Below, piece after piece: positions 56,424 to 64,000 of a stretch of DNA of 64,000 nucleotides (positions within the stretch are counted from its first letter, which is position 1; each line of letters begins with the position of its first letter). The notes below the pieces were generated by a model. The model worked only from the letters and a program-made list of their open reading frames with translations, was not told the origin of the DNA and did no database searches. The stretch comes from UBA7985 sp038141425. GTDB lineage: Bacteria > Pseudomonadota > Alphaproteobacteria > UBA7985. The stretch covers positions 310,001-374,000 of the forward strand of contig JAYQIC010000011.1 in the NCBI GenBank assembly GCA_038141425.1, given 5' to 3'. A program made the translations under genes and the position numbers.

Positions 56424-57607
56424 GGCTTAGCCTCCGGGGCCGCGGATGGTGCGGCGACCGTTTCACCGGCTGCTTGTGCAGCCGCTTCACCCGCTGCATC
56501 ACCTGCTGCATCACCGGGCTGGACCGCGCCAGCGTGCTTCTTGGGCAGGCGGATGCGGATCGCCTTGCGCGGATCCATAGCGTTGCGCACGCCCTCGCCG
56601 ATGAAGACCATCAGCATGGTGATCCCGCCCAGCCCGACGAAAATCGGGTAGACCAGCCACCACTTGCGGATGTTCGCCAACCCCTGGCGGGTCATCTCAC
56701 CCAGCGACGGCGAGCCCGGCGGCAGGCCAAAGCCGAGGAAGTCGAGCCCGGAGAGCACCGTCACCGACCCGGCAAGCGCGAACGGCATGAAGGTGATGGT
56801 GCCGACCATGGCGTTGGGGAAGACGTGCCGCCACATGACGGTGACGTTGCTCACACCCAACGCGCGGGCGGCGGTGATGTACTGGTAATTGCGGGCCTTG
56901 AGGAACTCGGCGCGGATGGTGCCGACGTACCCCGTCCAGCCGAAGATCGATAGTAACCCCAACAGCAGCCAGAAATTCGGCTGCACCAGCCCGGCAATCG
57001 CGATGATGATGAACAGCGTCGGCAGAGAGCCGTAAATCTCCAGTATTCGCTGGAACAGCAGGTCGACCCAGCCGCCGAAATACCCCATGACCGCCCCGGC
57101 TGCGATCCCGACCACGGCGGTGATGGCGACGTACATGAAGCCGAACAGGAAGCTGACCCGGATGCCGTAGATCAGGCGTGAGACCACGTCGCGGCCCTTG
57201 TCGTCCGTCCCCAGCCAGTGGTTGGCGTCGGGCGCACTGGGGAACTCCGCGCCGGCGTCCTTAACCACCCGCCGGTAGTGGTAGGGCACGACCGGCCAGA
57301 CCATGTAGCCGTTATCGTTGATCTCTTCGGCGATGAAGGGATCGTAGTAGTTGGTCGGCCCGGCGAAGCCGTTGAACTCGCTCTCCGGGTACTCGACCAT
57401 AAACGGGAAGTAGCTCTGGCCCTTGTAGGAGACATAGAGCGGCCGGTCGGTCGCGATCACGTTGGCGAACAGGCTGGTGCCGAAAATCAGTCCGACCAGA
57501 ATCATGGACACCAGCGCCCGCCGGTCGGCGAGGAAGCGCAGCCAGCGGCGGAAGGTGATCTCGGTAACCGGCAGCAGGCCGAGGATCTTGTAGGGCTTGA
57601 GTTTCAT
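56420..57607 (-). CDS. yejE: Oligopeptide ABC transporter permease YejE
   Basis: Permease subunit of the Yej importer. Start ATG 57607 (MKLKPYKILGLLPVTEITFRRW). First helix around LVSMILVGLIFGTSLFANVI, then a long periplasmic part with GFAGPTNYYDPFIAEEIND and NHWLGTDDKGRDVVSRLIYGIRVS (the OppC-type signature), and five more helices. The EAA-loop-like segment EFLKARNYQYITAARALGVSN is clear. The C-terminal 30 residues are an Ala/Gly/Glu-rich low-complexity tail absent from most relatives. Confidence 0.93.
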   Translation of the reverse strand: MKLKPYKILGLLPVTEITFRRWLRFLADRRALVSMILVGLIFGTSLFANVIATDRPLYVSYKGQSYFPFMVEYPESEFNGFAGPTNYYDPFIAEEINDNGYMVWPVVPYHYRRVVKDAGAEFPSAPDANHWLGTDDKGRDVVSRLIYGIRVSFLFGFMYVAITAVVGIAAGAVMGYFGGWVDLLFQRILEIYGSLPTLFIIIAIAGLVQPNFWLLLGLLSIFGWTGYVGTIRAEFLKARNYQYITAARALGVSNVTVMWRHVFPNAMVGTITFMPFALAGSVTVLSGLDFLGFGLPPGSPSLGEMTRQGLANIRKWWLVYPIFVGLGGITMLMVFIGEGVRNAMDPRKAIRIRLPKKHAGAVQPGDAAGDAAGEAAAQAAGETVAAPSAAPEAKP

Positions 57608-57623
57608 GCGTCCGACCCCTTCC

Positions 57624-58739
57624 TCAGACCTTGCGCGCTTCGAAACTGATCCGGGGATCAATCAGCGTGTAGGAAATGTCTGAGACCAGATGCAGGGTCA
57701 GGCCCAGCAGCCCGCCGATCCAGATGTTGGCGTAGAGCACCGGGTAGTCGCGGTTGGACAGGCTCTCCAGCCCCAGCAGCCCGAGGCCGTTGAGGTTGAA
57801 GATTCGCTCGATCAGCACCGACCCGGTGAACAGCAGTCCGACGAACAGCCCCGGCAGCCCCGAGAGCACCAGAATCATGGCGTTGCGGAAGACGTGGCCG
57901 TACATGATCCGGCTTTCGCTCAGCCCCTTGGACCGGGCGGTGGTGACGTACTGCTGGCCGAGGTGGTCCATGAAGCTGTTCTTGGTCAGCATCATCAGCC
58001 CGGCGTAGCCGCCTACCAGAATAACCACGGCGGGCAGCGCCATGTGCCAGAAATAGTCACCGATCTTCTGCAGCCAGTTCAGCTCGCGCCAGTTGTCGCT
58101 GACCAGCCCTTCCAGCGGGAACCACTGCAGCTGTACGGCGAAAATGGCGATCAGCATGATGGCCAGCACGAAGTTGGGGATGGCGTCGATCCCGACCACA
58201 CCAGTGGTCGTCGCCCAGTCAAAGCGACTGCCGTCGCGGCGGGCCTTGGCGATCCCCAGCGGGATACAGATCAGGTAGGTGAACAGCGCGCCGATAATCC
58301 CCAGCCCCATGGTCACCGGCATGCGCTCGACGATGACGTCGAGCACTGGCCGGCCGTAGCGCAGCGATTCCTTGAAATCGAAGCGCAGGAAGCTGACGAA
58401 GTAGTCGCCCAGCCGCACGTACCAGGGCCGGTCGAGGCCGAACATCACCGCGTAGCGCTCGAAGGTCACGGGGTCCATGCCCTCGCGCCCGCGGTAGCCC
58501 TCGATCTGGTTAAGGTCGCGGCCGACCTCGATCTCGCCGCCTTCTTCGGTGGCTTCGCCCACGTCACCCGCAGCCCCAATCATCCGGTCGCCCAGGTCCG
58601 TCGAAATGCCCTGCATCTCGGCGATCAGGGCTTCAAGCGGTCCCCCGGGGGAGAAGTTGATGATCAGGAAGCTGGTCAGGAAGATCCCCGTCAGGGTGAC
58701 GGGGATCAGCAACAAGCGTCGGATGATGTACGCGAGCAT
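57624..58739 (-). CDS. yejB: Oligopeptide ABC transporter permease YejB
   Basis: 371-aa OppB-type permease. MLAYIIRRLLLIPVTLTGIFLTSFLIINFSPGGP is the classic N-terminus; an insert of about 60 polar residues (GEATEEGGEIEVGRDLNQIEGYRG…) precedes the conserved FGLDRPWYVRLGDYFVSFLRFDFKESLRYGRPV. The EAA-type loop QQYVTTARSKGLSESRIMYGHVFRNAM supports ABC coupling. The frame is intact; it lies between yejE (16-bp gap) and yejA (25-bp gap). Confidence 0.94.
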   Translation of the reverse strand: MLAYIIRRLLLIPVTLTGIFLTSFLIINFSPGGPLEALIAEMQGISTDLGDRMIGAAGDVGEATEEGGEIEVGRDLNQIEGYRGREGMDPVTFERYAVMFGLDRPWYVRLGDYFVSFLRFDFKESLRYGRPVLDVIVERMPVTMGLGIIGALFTYLICIPLGIAKARRDGSRFDWATTTGVVGIDAIPNFVLAIMLIAIFAVQLQWFPLEGLVSDNWRELNWLQKIGDYFWHMALPAVVILVGGYAGLMMLTKNSFMDHLGQQYVTTARSKGLSESRIMYGHVFRNAMILVLSGLPGLFVGLLFTGSVLIERIFNLNGLGLLGLESLSNRDYPVLYANIWIGGLLGLTLHLVSDISYTLIDPRISFEARKV

Positions 58740-58764
58740 TCAGCGGCAACAGCAGCTGTGGCGA

Positions 58765-60645
58765 TCAGAGCGCTTCACGACGCTCGTCGAGCGTCATGTC
58801 GAGGGCTTCATCGATCCACCAACCGCCGGTCGGCGAGCCGAGGTAGTCCTCGTCATCGCTGTGGTCGATCACGCCGAACTTGTCCCAGTAAAGCAGGCGG
58901 GACTTGTTGTAGTACCACTCGAGCACCACCACGTGTTCGGAGATCAGGACGCGGTCCAGCGCCTTGGAGACGGCGTTGAGCTCCTCGCGGCTCTCGGCGC
59001 TGGTCAGCTGCGCGATCAGGTCGTCCAGCACCTCGCTCTCGTAGCCGTGGAAGGCGATCGAGCCCGGGGTCGCTGCCAGCTCCGAGGACCAGTAGTAACG
59101 CATCTGCGTGCCCGGCGTGTAGGACGCGCGGTAGACGTAGTCGGTCATGTCGAAGTCACGGGTCCGGATCTTTTCGATCCACTGTGTCGGGTCGAGCAGG
59201 CTGAAGGTCGCGTCGATGCCAATCCGCTCCAGGTTCTCCACCCATGGCAGGATGTAGCGCTCGCTGTCCGGCGAGCTGTCGACAATTTCCAGCGCAAACT
59301 GTTCGCCGTCGGCGTTGACCAGCTTACCGTCTTCGAGGTTCCAGCCCGCCTCTGCGAACAGGTTCAGGGCCTTGCGCAGGTTATCGCGGTTGTTCCCGGA
59401 GCCGTCGGTCTCGGGGTAGAAGTACTGCTCACCGAACACGGTCGCAGGCAGCTGGCCCGGGAATTTTGCGTCGAGCGCTTGCAGGATTTCCAGCTCACGA
59501 CCCGAGGCCACGCCGGTGGCTTCCAGCTGCGAGTTCTCGAGGTGCGAGTTCTGGCGCAGGTAGCGACCGTAGAACAGCTGCTTGTTGGTGAATTCGAAGT
59601 CGAAGGCCAGGCCGATGGCCTCACGAACGCGGCGGTCCTGGAACTTCTCTTTCTGCAGGTTGAAGAACATGGCCTGCGTATTCTGGATTTCGTTGTCTTC
59701 GAATTCCTTCTTGATCAGCAGCCCTTCGGCAATCGCCGGGATGTCTTCGGCCTTGTAGTCGTTGACCCAGGCCTTCATCTGGTTCTCGCCGCGCATGTCG
59801 ATCTCACCTACCTTGATCGCGTTACGGATCGTGGTGACATCGTTGTAGTACTTGTAGCGCATGGTCTGGAAGTTGGCCGAACCCTGTGCCCAGGCAAAGC
59901 TGTCGCCCCAGTAGTCGTCGCGGCGTTCGTAGATGATGTAGTTTTCGTCCTGGTGTTCCTTGATGCGGTACTCACCCGAGCCGACCGGGTAGACGTCGAG
60001 GAAAATCTCCTGCGGGTCACGGTCTTCCCAGAAGTACTTCGGGATGATGGCCTCACCGCCGATGGTAAAGGGTACGTTGCGGTCGGTGTTGTCCTCGGTG
60101 AAGGAGAACTTCACCCGGTTGCCGTCCAGCACTTCGATGCTCTCGATCATGGCGAAGGCATCGGCAAAGCCCGGCCAGCCCTTTTCGAACTGGAAATCAA
60201 AGGTGAATTTGACGTCTTCGGCCGTCACTGGCGAACCGTTGGGCCAGCGCGCTTCGTCGCGCAGTTTGTAGATGACCCACGAGCGGTCCTTGGGCATCTG
60301 GATGGTCTCGGCGAGGACGCCGTAGGACGTATCGAGTTCATCCGCGACCCCACCCAGCATGCTGTCGTAGAGCAGGCCCAGACCGGCAGCGTCGTCGCCC
60401 CGGCCGTTGAGGTTGTTTAAGTCGTTGAAGCCGCCGACCACGGCGGAGACGTATTCGCCGTACACCGGCGCGTCAGCATTCAGATAGGGGTAGCTTTCGA
60501 CGTCGGCCGGGTATTTGGCTTCGCCGTCGAATTTGTGGATGAAGTGCTGGATCGGTGCATCCATGCCATTTTCGGCGGATGCCACACCGGCGGCCAGCAG
60601 CAACAGCGCGGCGCCGGAAGCGATTTTTCCAAGGTGTCTGGTCAC
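58765..60645 (-). CDS. yejA: Periplasmic oligopeptide-binding protein YejA
   Basis: 626-aa solute-binding protein of SBP family 5. A signal peptide spans residues 1-24 (cleavage after GVASA). Family features are AETIQMPKDRSWVIYKLRDEARWPNGSPVTAEDVKFTFDF, AIPKYFWEDRDPQEIFLD and VREAIGLAFDFEFTNKQLFYGRY, with the C-terminal DKFGVIDHSDDEDYLGSP segment. E. coli YejABEF imports peptides such as microcin C. It is the first gene of the operon and is preceded by 167 bp that hold the terminator of the cytochrome c gene and probably the yej promoter. Confidence 0.94.
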   Translation of the reverse strand: MTRHLGKIASGAALLLLAAGVASAENGMDAPIQHFIHKFDGEAKYPADVESYPYLNADAPVYGEYVSAVVGGFNDLNNLNGRGDDAAGLGLLYDSMLGGVADELDTSYGVLAETIQMPKDRSWVIYKLRDEARWPNGSPVTAEDVKFTFDFQFEKGWPGFADAFAMIESIEVLDGNRVKFSFTEDNTDRNVPFTIGGEAIIPKYFWEDRDPQEIFLDVYPVGSGEYRIKEHQDENYIIYERRDDYWGDSFAWAQGSANFQTMRYKYYNDVTTIRNAIKVGEIDMRGENQMKAWVNDYKAEDIPAIAEGLLIKKEFEDNEIQNTQAMFFNLQKEKFQDRRVREAIGLAFDFEFTNKQLFYGRYLRQNSHLENSQLEATGVASGRELEILQALDAKFPGQLPATVFGEQYFYPETDGSGNNRDNLRKALNLFAEAGWNLEDGKLVNADGEQFALEIVDSSPDSERYILPWVENLERIGIDATFSLLDPTQWIEKIRTRDFDMTDYVYRASYTPGTQMRYYWSSELAATPGSIAFHGYESEVLDDLIAQLTSAESREELNAVSKALDRVLISEHVVVLEWYYNKSRLLYWDKFGVIDHSDDEDYLGSPTGGWWIDEALDMTLDERREAL

Positions 60646-60754
60646 GGTCTTTCCCCCAGTTGATTGCGGTCAGCTTTGAGACTTTGGTTTCGGGCTTTCC
60701 CCGAAGGTCTGCCCTTGTCATATGCAAAAGACAAAATGGGGCAAAACGAGGAAC

Positions 60755-60789
60755 AAAAAAGCCCACGCGACCTTTCAGTCCGTGGGCTC
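60755..60789 (-). terminator. Rho-independent terminator after the cytochrome c gene
   Basis: On the - strand, AGCCCACG / CGCGTGGGCT forms a stem with an 11- or 12-base loop followed by TTTTTTG. It starts about 24 bp after the stop of the cytochrome c gene at 60813 and insulates it from yejA. Confidence 0.85.
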
Positions 60790-60812
60790 AAGATTTGGTG
60801 ATCAAAAGTGCG

Positions 60813-61406
60813 TTATTCCGCAGCGGCGGTTTCCGCGTTATGGACCTCGACCGCAGCCAGATCTTCAGCCGATGGTTCGGGCAGCGCCAGCGGTGCGTCA
60901 GCCTGCTGATACATCCACGCGATCAGGTTGGCGCGGTCGGCCTCATCCTTGAGACCCGCGAAGCCCATCTTGGTGCCGGGCGCCCAGGCCTTTGGCTTCA
61001 GCAGGAAGCCGTCGAGGGCTTCAGCGGTCCAGTTGCCATCGATGCCAGCCAGCGCGCCGGAGTAGGCGTAGGTGGTGTCCGCCGCGATATCGCGGCCCAC
61101 CACGTTCCACAGCGCCGGGCCGATCTTATTGACGCCACCCTGCTCGAACGCGTGGCAGGTGGTGCACTTGGCGGCAGCCTTCGGACCCAGTGCCGGGTTC
61201 GCGTCAGCAAGACGGATCGAAATCGGGGTGATGAACACCTCTTCCTCACCGCCACCGACAGCCAGTTCCGGGATCGGGAAACCATTGACAACTTTGTCGT
61301 GGTGGCCGTGGTGCGACGGGTCGAACAGCTTGGTAATCTGAATGAAGCTCAGACCCAGAAACGCGGCAAATAGGATAGAGGCGAAGATCAGAAAGGTATT
61401 GCTCAT
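60813..61406 (-). CDS. Membrane-anchored class I cytochrome c (CycM/c552-like)
   Basis: 197 aa. An uncleaved hydrophobic anchor at residues about 5-24 precedes a His/Gly-rich linker and a cytochrome c fold. The heme motif is CTTCH (Cys81, Cys84, His85), GPALWNVVGRDIA follows, and Met147 in PGTKMGFAG is the sixth ligand. FLLKPKAWAPGTKM and LIAWMYQQA are typical of mitochondrial-type cytochromes c. Relatives (CycM, c552) carry electrons from bc1 to aa3 oxidase. Divergent from pheA. Confidence 0.9.
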   Translation of the reverse strand: MSNTFLIFASILFAAFLGLSFIQITKLFDPSHHGHHDKVVNGFPIPELAVGGGEEEVFITPISIRLADANPALGPKAAAKCTTCHAFEQGGVNKIGPALWNVVGRDIAADTTYAYSGALAGIDGNWTAEALDGFLLKPKAWAPGTKMGFAGLKDEADRANLIAWMYQQADAPLALPEPSAEDLAAVEVHNAETAAAE

Positions 61407-61593
61407 CGACTAGACCTGCGGTGGACTTTTTTGCTCCCGCGCCCGAAAAGGCTAAGGAAGGTTGAATTCGTTGTGTTGGATGGCCTAAGGGGCTGGAAAA
61501 CGCAAGGGCTGCGACGCCGCAAATGGGGTTCAGCGACGCTGGTACAGGGTCACGGTTAATGCAAGCGACGCGCACAGAGCGCAGGGAGACGTC

Positions 61594-62430
61594 ATGAAGG
61601 TCGCGTTTCAGGGGGAATTGGGCGCCAATTCGCACACGGCAGTTCTGCAGTATTACGGGGGCAGCTCTGTTGAGCCGGTCCCCTGCCGGACGTTTGAAGA
61701 GAGCTTTGCGGCGGTTCCGGCCGGGCTGGCAGACGCGGCCATGATCCCGATCGATAATTCTACGGCCGGACGGGTCGCCGACGTGCATCGCCTGCTGCCC
61801 GAAAGCGGGCTGCACATCATCGGCGAGCACTTCCTGCCGATCCAGTTCCAGCTCATGGGTCTGCCTAGCAGTTCCGTGGCTCAGGCGAGCCGCGTGCTCA
61901 GCCACGTCCACGCGCTGGGCCAGTGCCGGGACGTCATCCGCAAGCACGGCCTGGAACCCGTTGTCGCCCACGACACCGCCGGTGCCGCCAAAATCGTTGC
62001 GGCCGATGGGTCGGCGGAGCAGGTGGCGCTGGCGCCATCGCTGGCCGCCGAGATGTACGGGCTGGAAATCTTCGAGGCCGACGTCAGCGATTCGAGCGAC
62101 AACAACACCCGCTTCGTGCTGCTCGCGCCCGAGCCCTACAAGGTCACGGGCCGCGAAGAAAAGGTCATCACCTCGCTGGTGTTCAAGACCCGGTCGGTTC
62201 CCGCGGCGCTTTACAAGGCGCTGACCGGCTTTGCCACCAATGGCGTCAACATCACCAAGCTCGAGAGCTACATCACCGACGCCCGGCATACGGTCGCGCA
62301 GTTCTATACCGATATCGACGGCGCGCAGGACGACACCAACGTCGCGATTGCCCTGCAGGATCTGGCTTATTTCAGCGAGCACGTGCGGGTGCTGGGGTCA
62401 TACCCGGCCTCGTCCTTCCGCAAGTCCTGA
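61594..62430 (+). CDS. pheA: Prephenate dehydratase
   Basis: Converts prephenate to phenylpyruvate in phenylalanine synthesis. The intact 278-aa monofunctional form starts MKVAFQGELGANSHTAVLQYY. The catalytic domain has ADAAMIPIDNSTAGRVADVH and the TRF motif in SSDNNTRFVLLAPE. A C-terminal ACT domain (SLVFKTRSVPAALYKALTGFATNGVNITKLESY) gives feedback control by phenylalanine. AroC earlier in the window makes its precursor chorismate. Convergent with nudC. Confidence 0.95.
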   Translation: MKVAFQGELGANSHTAVLQYYGGSSVEPVPCRTFEESFAAVPAGLADAAMIPIDNSTAGRVADVHRLLPESGLHIIGEHFLPIQFQLMGLPSSSVAQASRVLSHVHALGQCRDVIRKHGLEPVVAHDTAGAAKIVAADGSAEQVALAPSLAAEMYGLEIFEADVSDSSDNNTRFVLLAPEPYKVTGREEKVITSLVFKTRSVPAALYKALTGFATNGVNITKLESYITDARHTVAQFYTDIDGAQDDTNVAIALQDLAYFSEHVRVLGSYPASSFRKS

Positions 62431-62478
62431 GAGCTCAGACGGCAACGGTCAGACCGGCTTCACACTGAGTCCGGGAAT

Positions 62479-63534
62479 TCAGCGCCTTTCCGGGTCCGAG
62501 GCCATCCACGATTCGATCATAAAGCGCGCGATGGAATCCCGTCGCGGCAGCCGGAAGCTGTCCGAGCCCCGGTGCGCGTTGATCTCATCCCGGCTGTACC
62601 AGTCGGCGCGCTCCAGCTCCTCGGTGTTGACCTGCAGGGCTTCGGTCTCCGACCACGCAAAGAAGCCGATCATCAGCGAGTTGCTGAAGGCCCAGGGCTG
62701 GGATGCCGCGTAGCGAACCCGGCCGATGCGCAGCCCGACTTCCTCGGCCACTTCCCGCACCACCGTCTGTTCGAGCGTCTCGCCGGCGTCGACATAACCA
62801 GCGAGGATCGAGTGGATCGTCGGCGGGAAGTTGTGGTTGCGGGCCATGACGCAGCGCTCCCCGCTGGGGTCCTGCACCAGCATGATCGTCGCGGGATTGA
62901 TGCGGGGAAAGTGCACCTCGCCGCAGTCGGCGTTGGTGCAGCGGCGTTCCAGCCCGGCACGGGCGGCTTCTGTCGGGCTGCCGCAGCGCCCGCAAAACCG
63001 GCTGCTGCGGTGCCAGGCGAGCAGATGCCGGGCATAGGCGCCGACACCGGCGAGGAAGGGGTCGAGGTTGGGTCCCACCATCCACGGGTCGATGAACTGC
63101 GCCCGAGCGCCTTCGGTCTCCGGGTTCTCATGGGCTGAAATGTCCGCTGCGAAATAGGGCGTGCCGTTGCGCAGGCCGAGGAAGACCAGCGGGTCGCTCT
63201 CGTTCAACCGGTCGCGGGGCCAACTGTGCAGGGTGTCGCCGTCGTCGCTCATCAGCACCCGCCGCCGCCATACGGGCAGAATTTCGGCTTCGTGGCTGTT
63301 CAGCGCCGCCGTAATGGCGGTCGGATCGCCGCGGTCCAGCCCGTCACGGTCAAGGCCTTCGAAGGTATAGGGCAGGGGGCTGTCTGAGAGCCGCTGCGCA
63401 GAACCGCAGAAGGCGCGGGGGGTCTGGTCATCGACGTCGCGGATCTCCGTGCGCCGCGGAACGGCGCTGGGCGAGGGGTCATCACGGTCAAGATGGGCCG
63501 GAGAAAGCGTCTTTTGCGGGTCGTCGTTGTTCAT
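62479..63534 (-). CDS. nudC: NAD+ diphosphatase NudC (Nudix)
   Basis: About 351 aa from ATG 63534 (MNNDDPQKTLSPAHLDRDD). Cleaves NAD(H) and can decap NAD-capped RNA. It has an N-terminal NudC-like domain (LPVWRRRVLMSDDGDTLHSW), a zinc ribbon CGRCGSPTEAARAGLERRCTNADCG, the Nudix box GYVDAGETLEQTVVREVAEEVGL and the NudC-specific SQPWAFSNSLMIGF. The frame remains open upstream of 63534 but crosses the SRP RNA gene, so the shorter start is taken. Intact. Confidence 0.95.
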   Translation of the reverse strand: MNNDDPQKTLSPAHLDRDDPSPSAVPRRTEIRDVDDQTPRAFCGSAQRLSDSPLPYTFEGLDRDGLDRGDPTAITAALNSHEAEILPVWRRRVLMSDDGDTLHSWPRDRLNESDPLVFLGLRNGTPYFAADISAHENPETEGARAQFIDPWMVGPNLDPFLAGVGAYARHLLAWHRSSRFCGRCGSPTEAARAGLERRCTNADCGEVHFPRINPATIMLVQDPSGERCVMARNHNFPPTIHSILAGYVDAGETLEQTVVREVAEEVGLRIGRVRYAASQPWAFSNSLMIGFFAWSETEALQVNTEELERADWYSRDEINAHRGSDSFRLPRRDSIARFMIESWMASDPERR

Positions 63535-63579
63535 GCCTTGTCTTGCAAGCCGCTCGGCTGTGCTCCATATAATACCGTG

Positions 63580-63667
63580 AAGGTTGGGGCGGACGTGCCT
63601 CTCGCCAACCCGGTCAGGTCCGGAAGGAAGCAGCCGTAACGAATTCGGTGCGGGTCGTTCCAATCTT
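63580..63667 (+). ncRNA. ffs: Small signal recognition particle RNA (4.5S)
   Basis: Contains the conserved SRP domain IV apical sequence, with GGTCAGGTCCGGAAGGAAGC then AGCCGTAACGA and the matching strand CGGGTCGTT. The ends AAGGTTGG and CCAATCTT pair to close the hairpin. In alphaproteobacteria this RNA commonly lies directly upstream of dnaX, as here. The exact ends are inferred from pairing. Confidence 0.93.
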
Positions 63668-63756
63668 CCCTTGAGATTTCTTCTGCCGCCCTGTGTAGCG
63701 CAATTCCACCGGAAGGGCAGGGCGCGGACACGGCGAGAACGTGGATAAAGTGGCAG

Positions 63757-64000
63757 ATGGACCCTTCCAACCAGACATCCCTGATCGATGGTGAAGCCGG
63801 CGAGTACCTCGTGCTGGCGCGGAAATACCGCCCCCGCGACTTTTCGACCCACATCGGTCAGGAGGCGCTGGTCCGAACCCTGCGCAATGCTTTTGAAACC
63901 GGCCGTCTGGCCCATGCGTTTCTGCTGTCCGGCGTTCGCGGTGTAGGCAAAACCACCACCGCGCGGATCGTGGCGCGCGCGCTCAACTGCCAGGAAGACG
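63757..64000 (+). CDS. dnaX: DNA polymerase III gamma/tau subunit (5' part, runs off the window)
   Basis: From ATG 63757 the frame is open to the window end (81 codons). LVLARKYRPRDFSTHIGQEALVRTL is the DnaX N-terminus, HAFLLSGVRGVGKTTTARIVARALNC holds the Walker A (GVRGVGKTT). DnaX is the clamp-loader ATPase of the replisome. It lies 89 bp after the SRP RNA. Confidence 0.96.
   Translation, partial: MDPSNQTSLIDGEAGEYLVLARKYRPRDFSTHIGQEALVRTLRNAFETGRLAHAFLLSGVRGVGKTTTARIVARALNCQED

Noticed and set aside
58549..60420. A long + strand open frame of 623 codons opposite yejA
   Set aside because: It is the mirror of a well-supported yejA gene in GC-rich DNA; its translation shows no recognisable domain.
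63535..63915. N-terminal extension of NudC beyond 63534
   Set aside because: It would run through the SRP RNA gene and the dnaX start region, and lacks NudC-like sequence.

Overview
The window is a GC-rich chromosomal segment of an alphaproteobacterium, most likely of Rhodospirillales type. This placement is inferred from gene content and layout: a cobW-cobN-cobO cobalamin cluster with CbiX and a CbiG-CobJ fusion, an alphaproteobacterial-type heme A synthase, a CIRCE-controlled groESL, and the order cytochrome c / pheA / nudC / small SRP RNA / dnaX. No phage, integrase, transposase or CRISPR array is visible.

Layout. 1-16 kb: a cobalamin (vitamin B12) cluster, almost all on the + strand and with overlapping genes (cobK, a DUF1289 gene, cobU, cobW, cobN, cobO, cobQ, cbiB on the - strand, cbiX, cobH, cobL, cobI, cbiG-cobJ, cobM). 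16-34 kb: housekeeping and transport genes (low-molecular-weight phosphatase, two EamA-type permeases, pdxH, a YihY/BrkB protein, an aldo/keto reductase, aroC, fabI, ygfZ, an AI-2E-type permease, quinone oxidoreductase, mscL, glpK, an acyl-CoA dehydrogenase). 34-46 kb: two OmpA-domain envelope proteins, heme A synthase, a YafK-type L,D-transpeptidase, groES-groEL, a nucleoside hydrolase, lepA and tRNA-Ser. 46-53 kb: slyX, a three-gene cobalt-type nitrile hydratase / thiocyanate hydrolase-like operon, RidA, a monooxygenase-fold protein, an MFS transporter, a GFA-family protein and a leucyl aminopeptidase. 53-64 kb: ghrA, a complete yejABEF oligopeptide ABC transporter, a membrane cytochrome c, pheA, nudC, the SRP RNA and the 5' end of dnaX.

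Two features cut across the window. First, about 20 genes, several of them normally essential or core, are broken by single-base-type frameshifts while the family-typical protein sequence resumes in another frame. In two genes paired indels cancel out. This looks like residual indel error in the assembly rather than gene decay, so broken genes are annotated over their whole span with approximate breakpoints. Second, five intergenic regions carry a modular family of palindromic repeats built from the same hairpins in a nearly fixed order, giving a composite element of about 160 bp.

Cobalt is a functional theme. The window combines B12 synthesis, a probable cobalt-dependent hydratase, and histidine-rich tracts in CobW, CbiX and the hydratase alpha subunit. 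The B12 gene set mixes markers of the cobalt-early route (CbiX, CbiG) with markers of the cobalt-late route (CobN, CobW).
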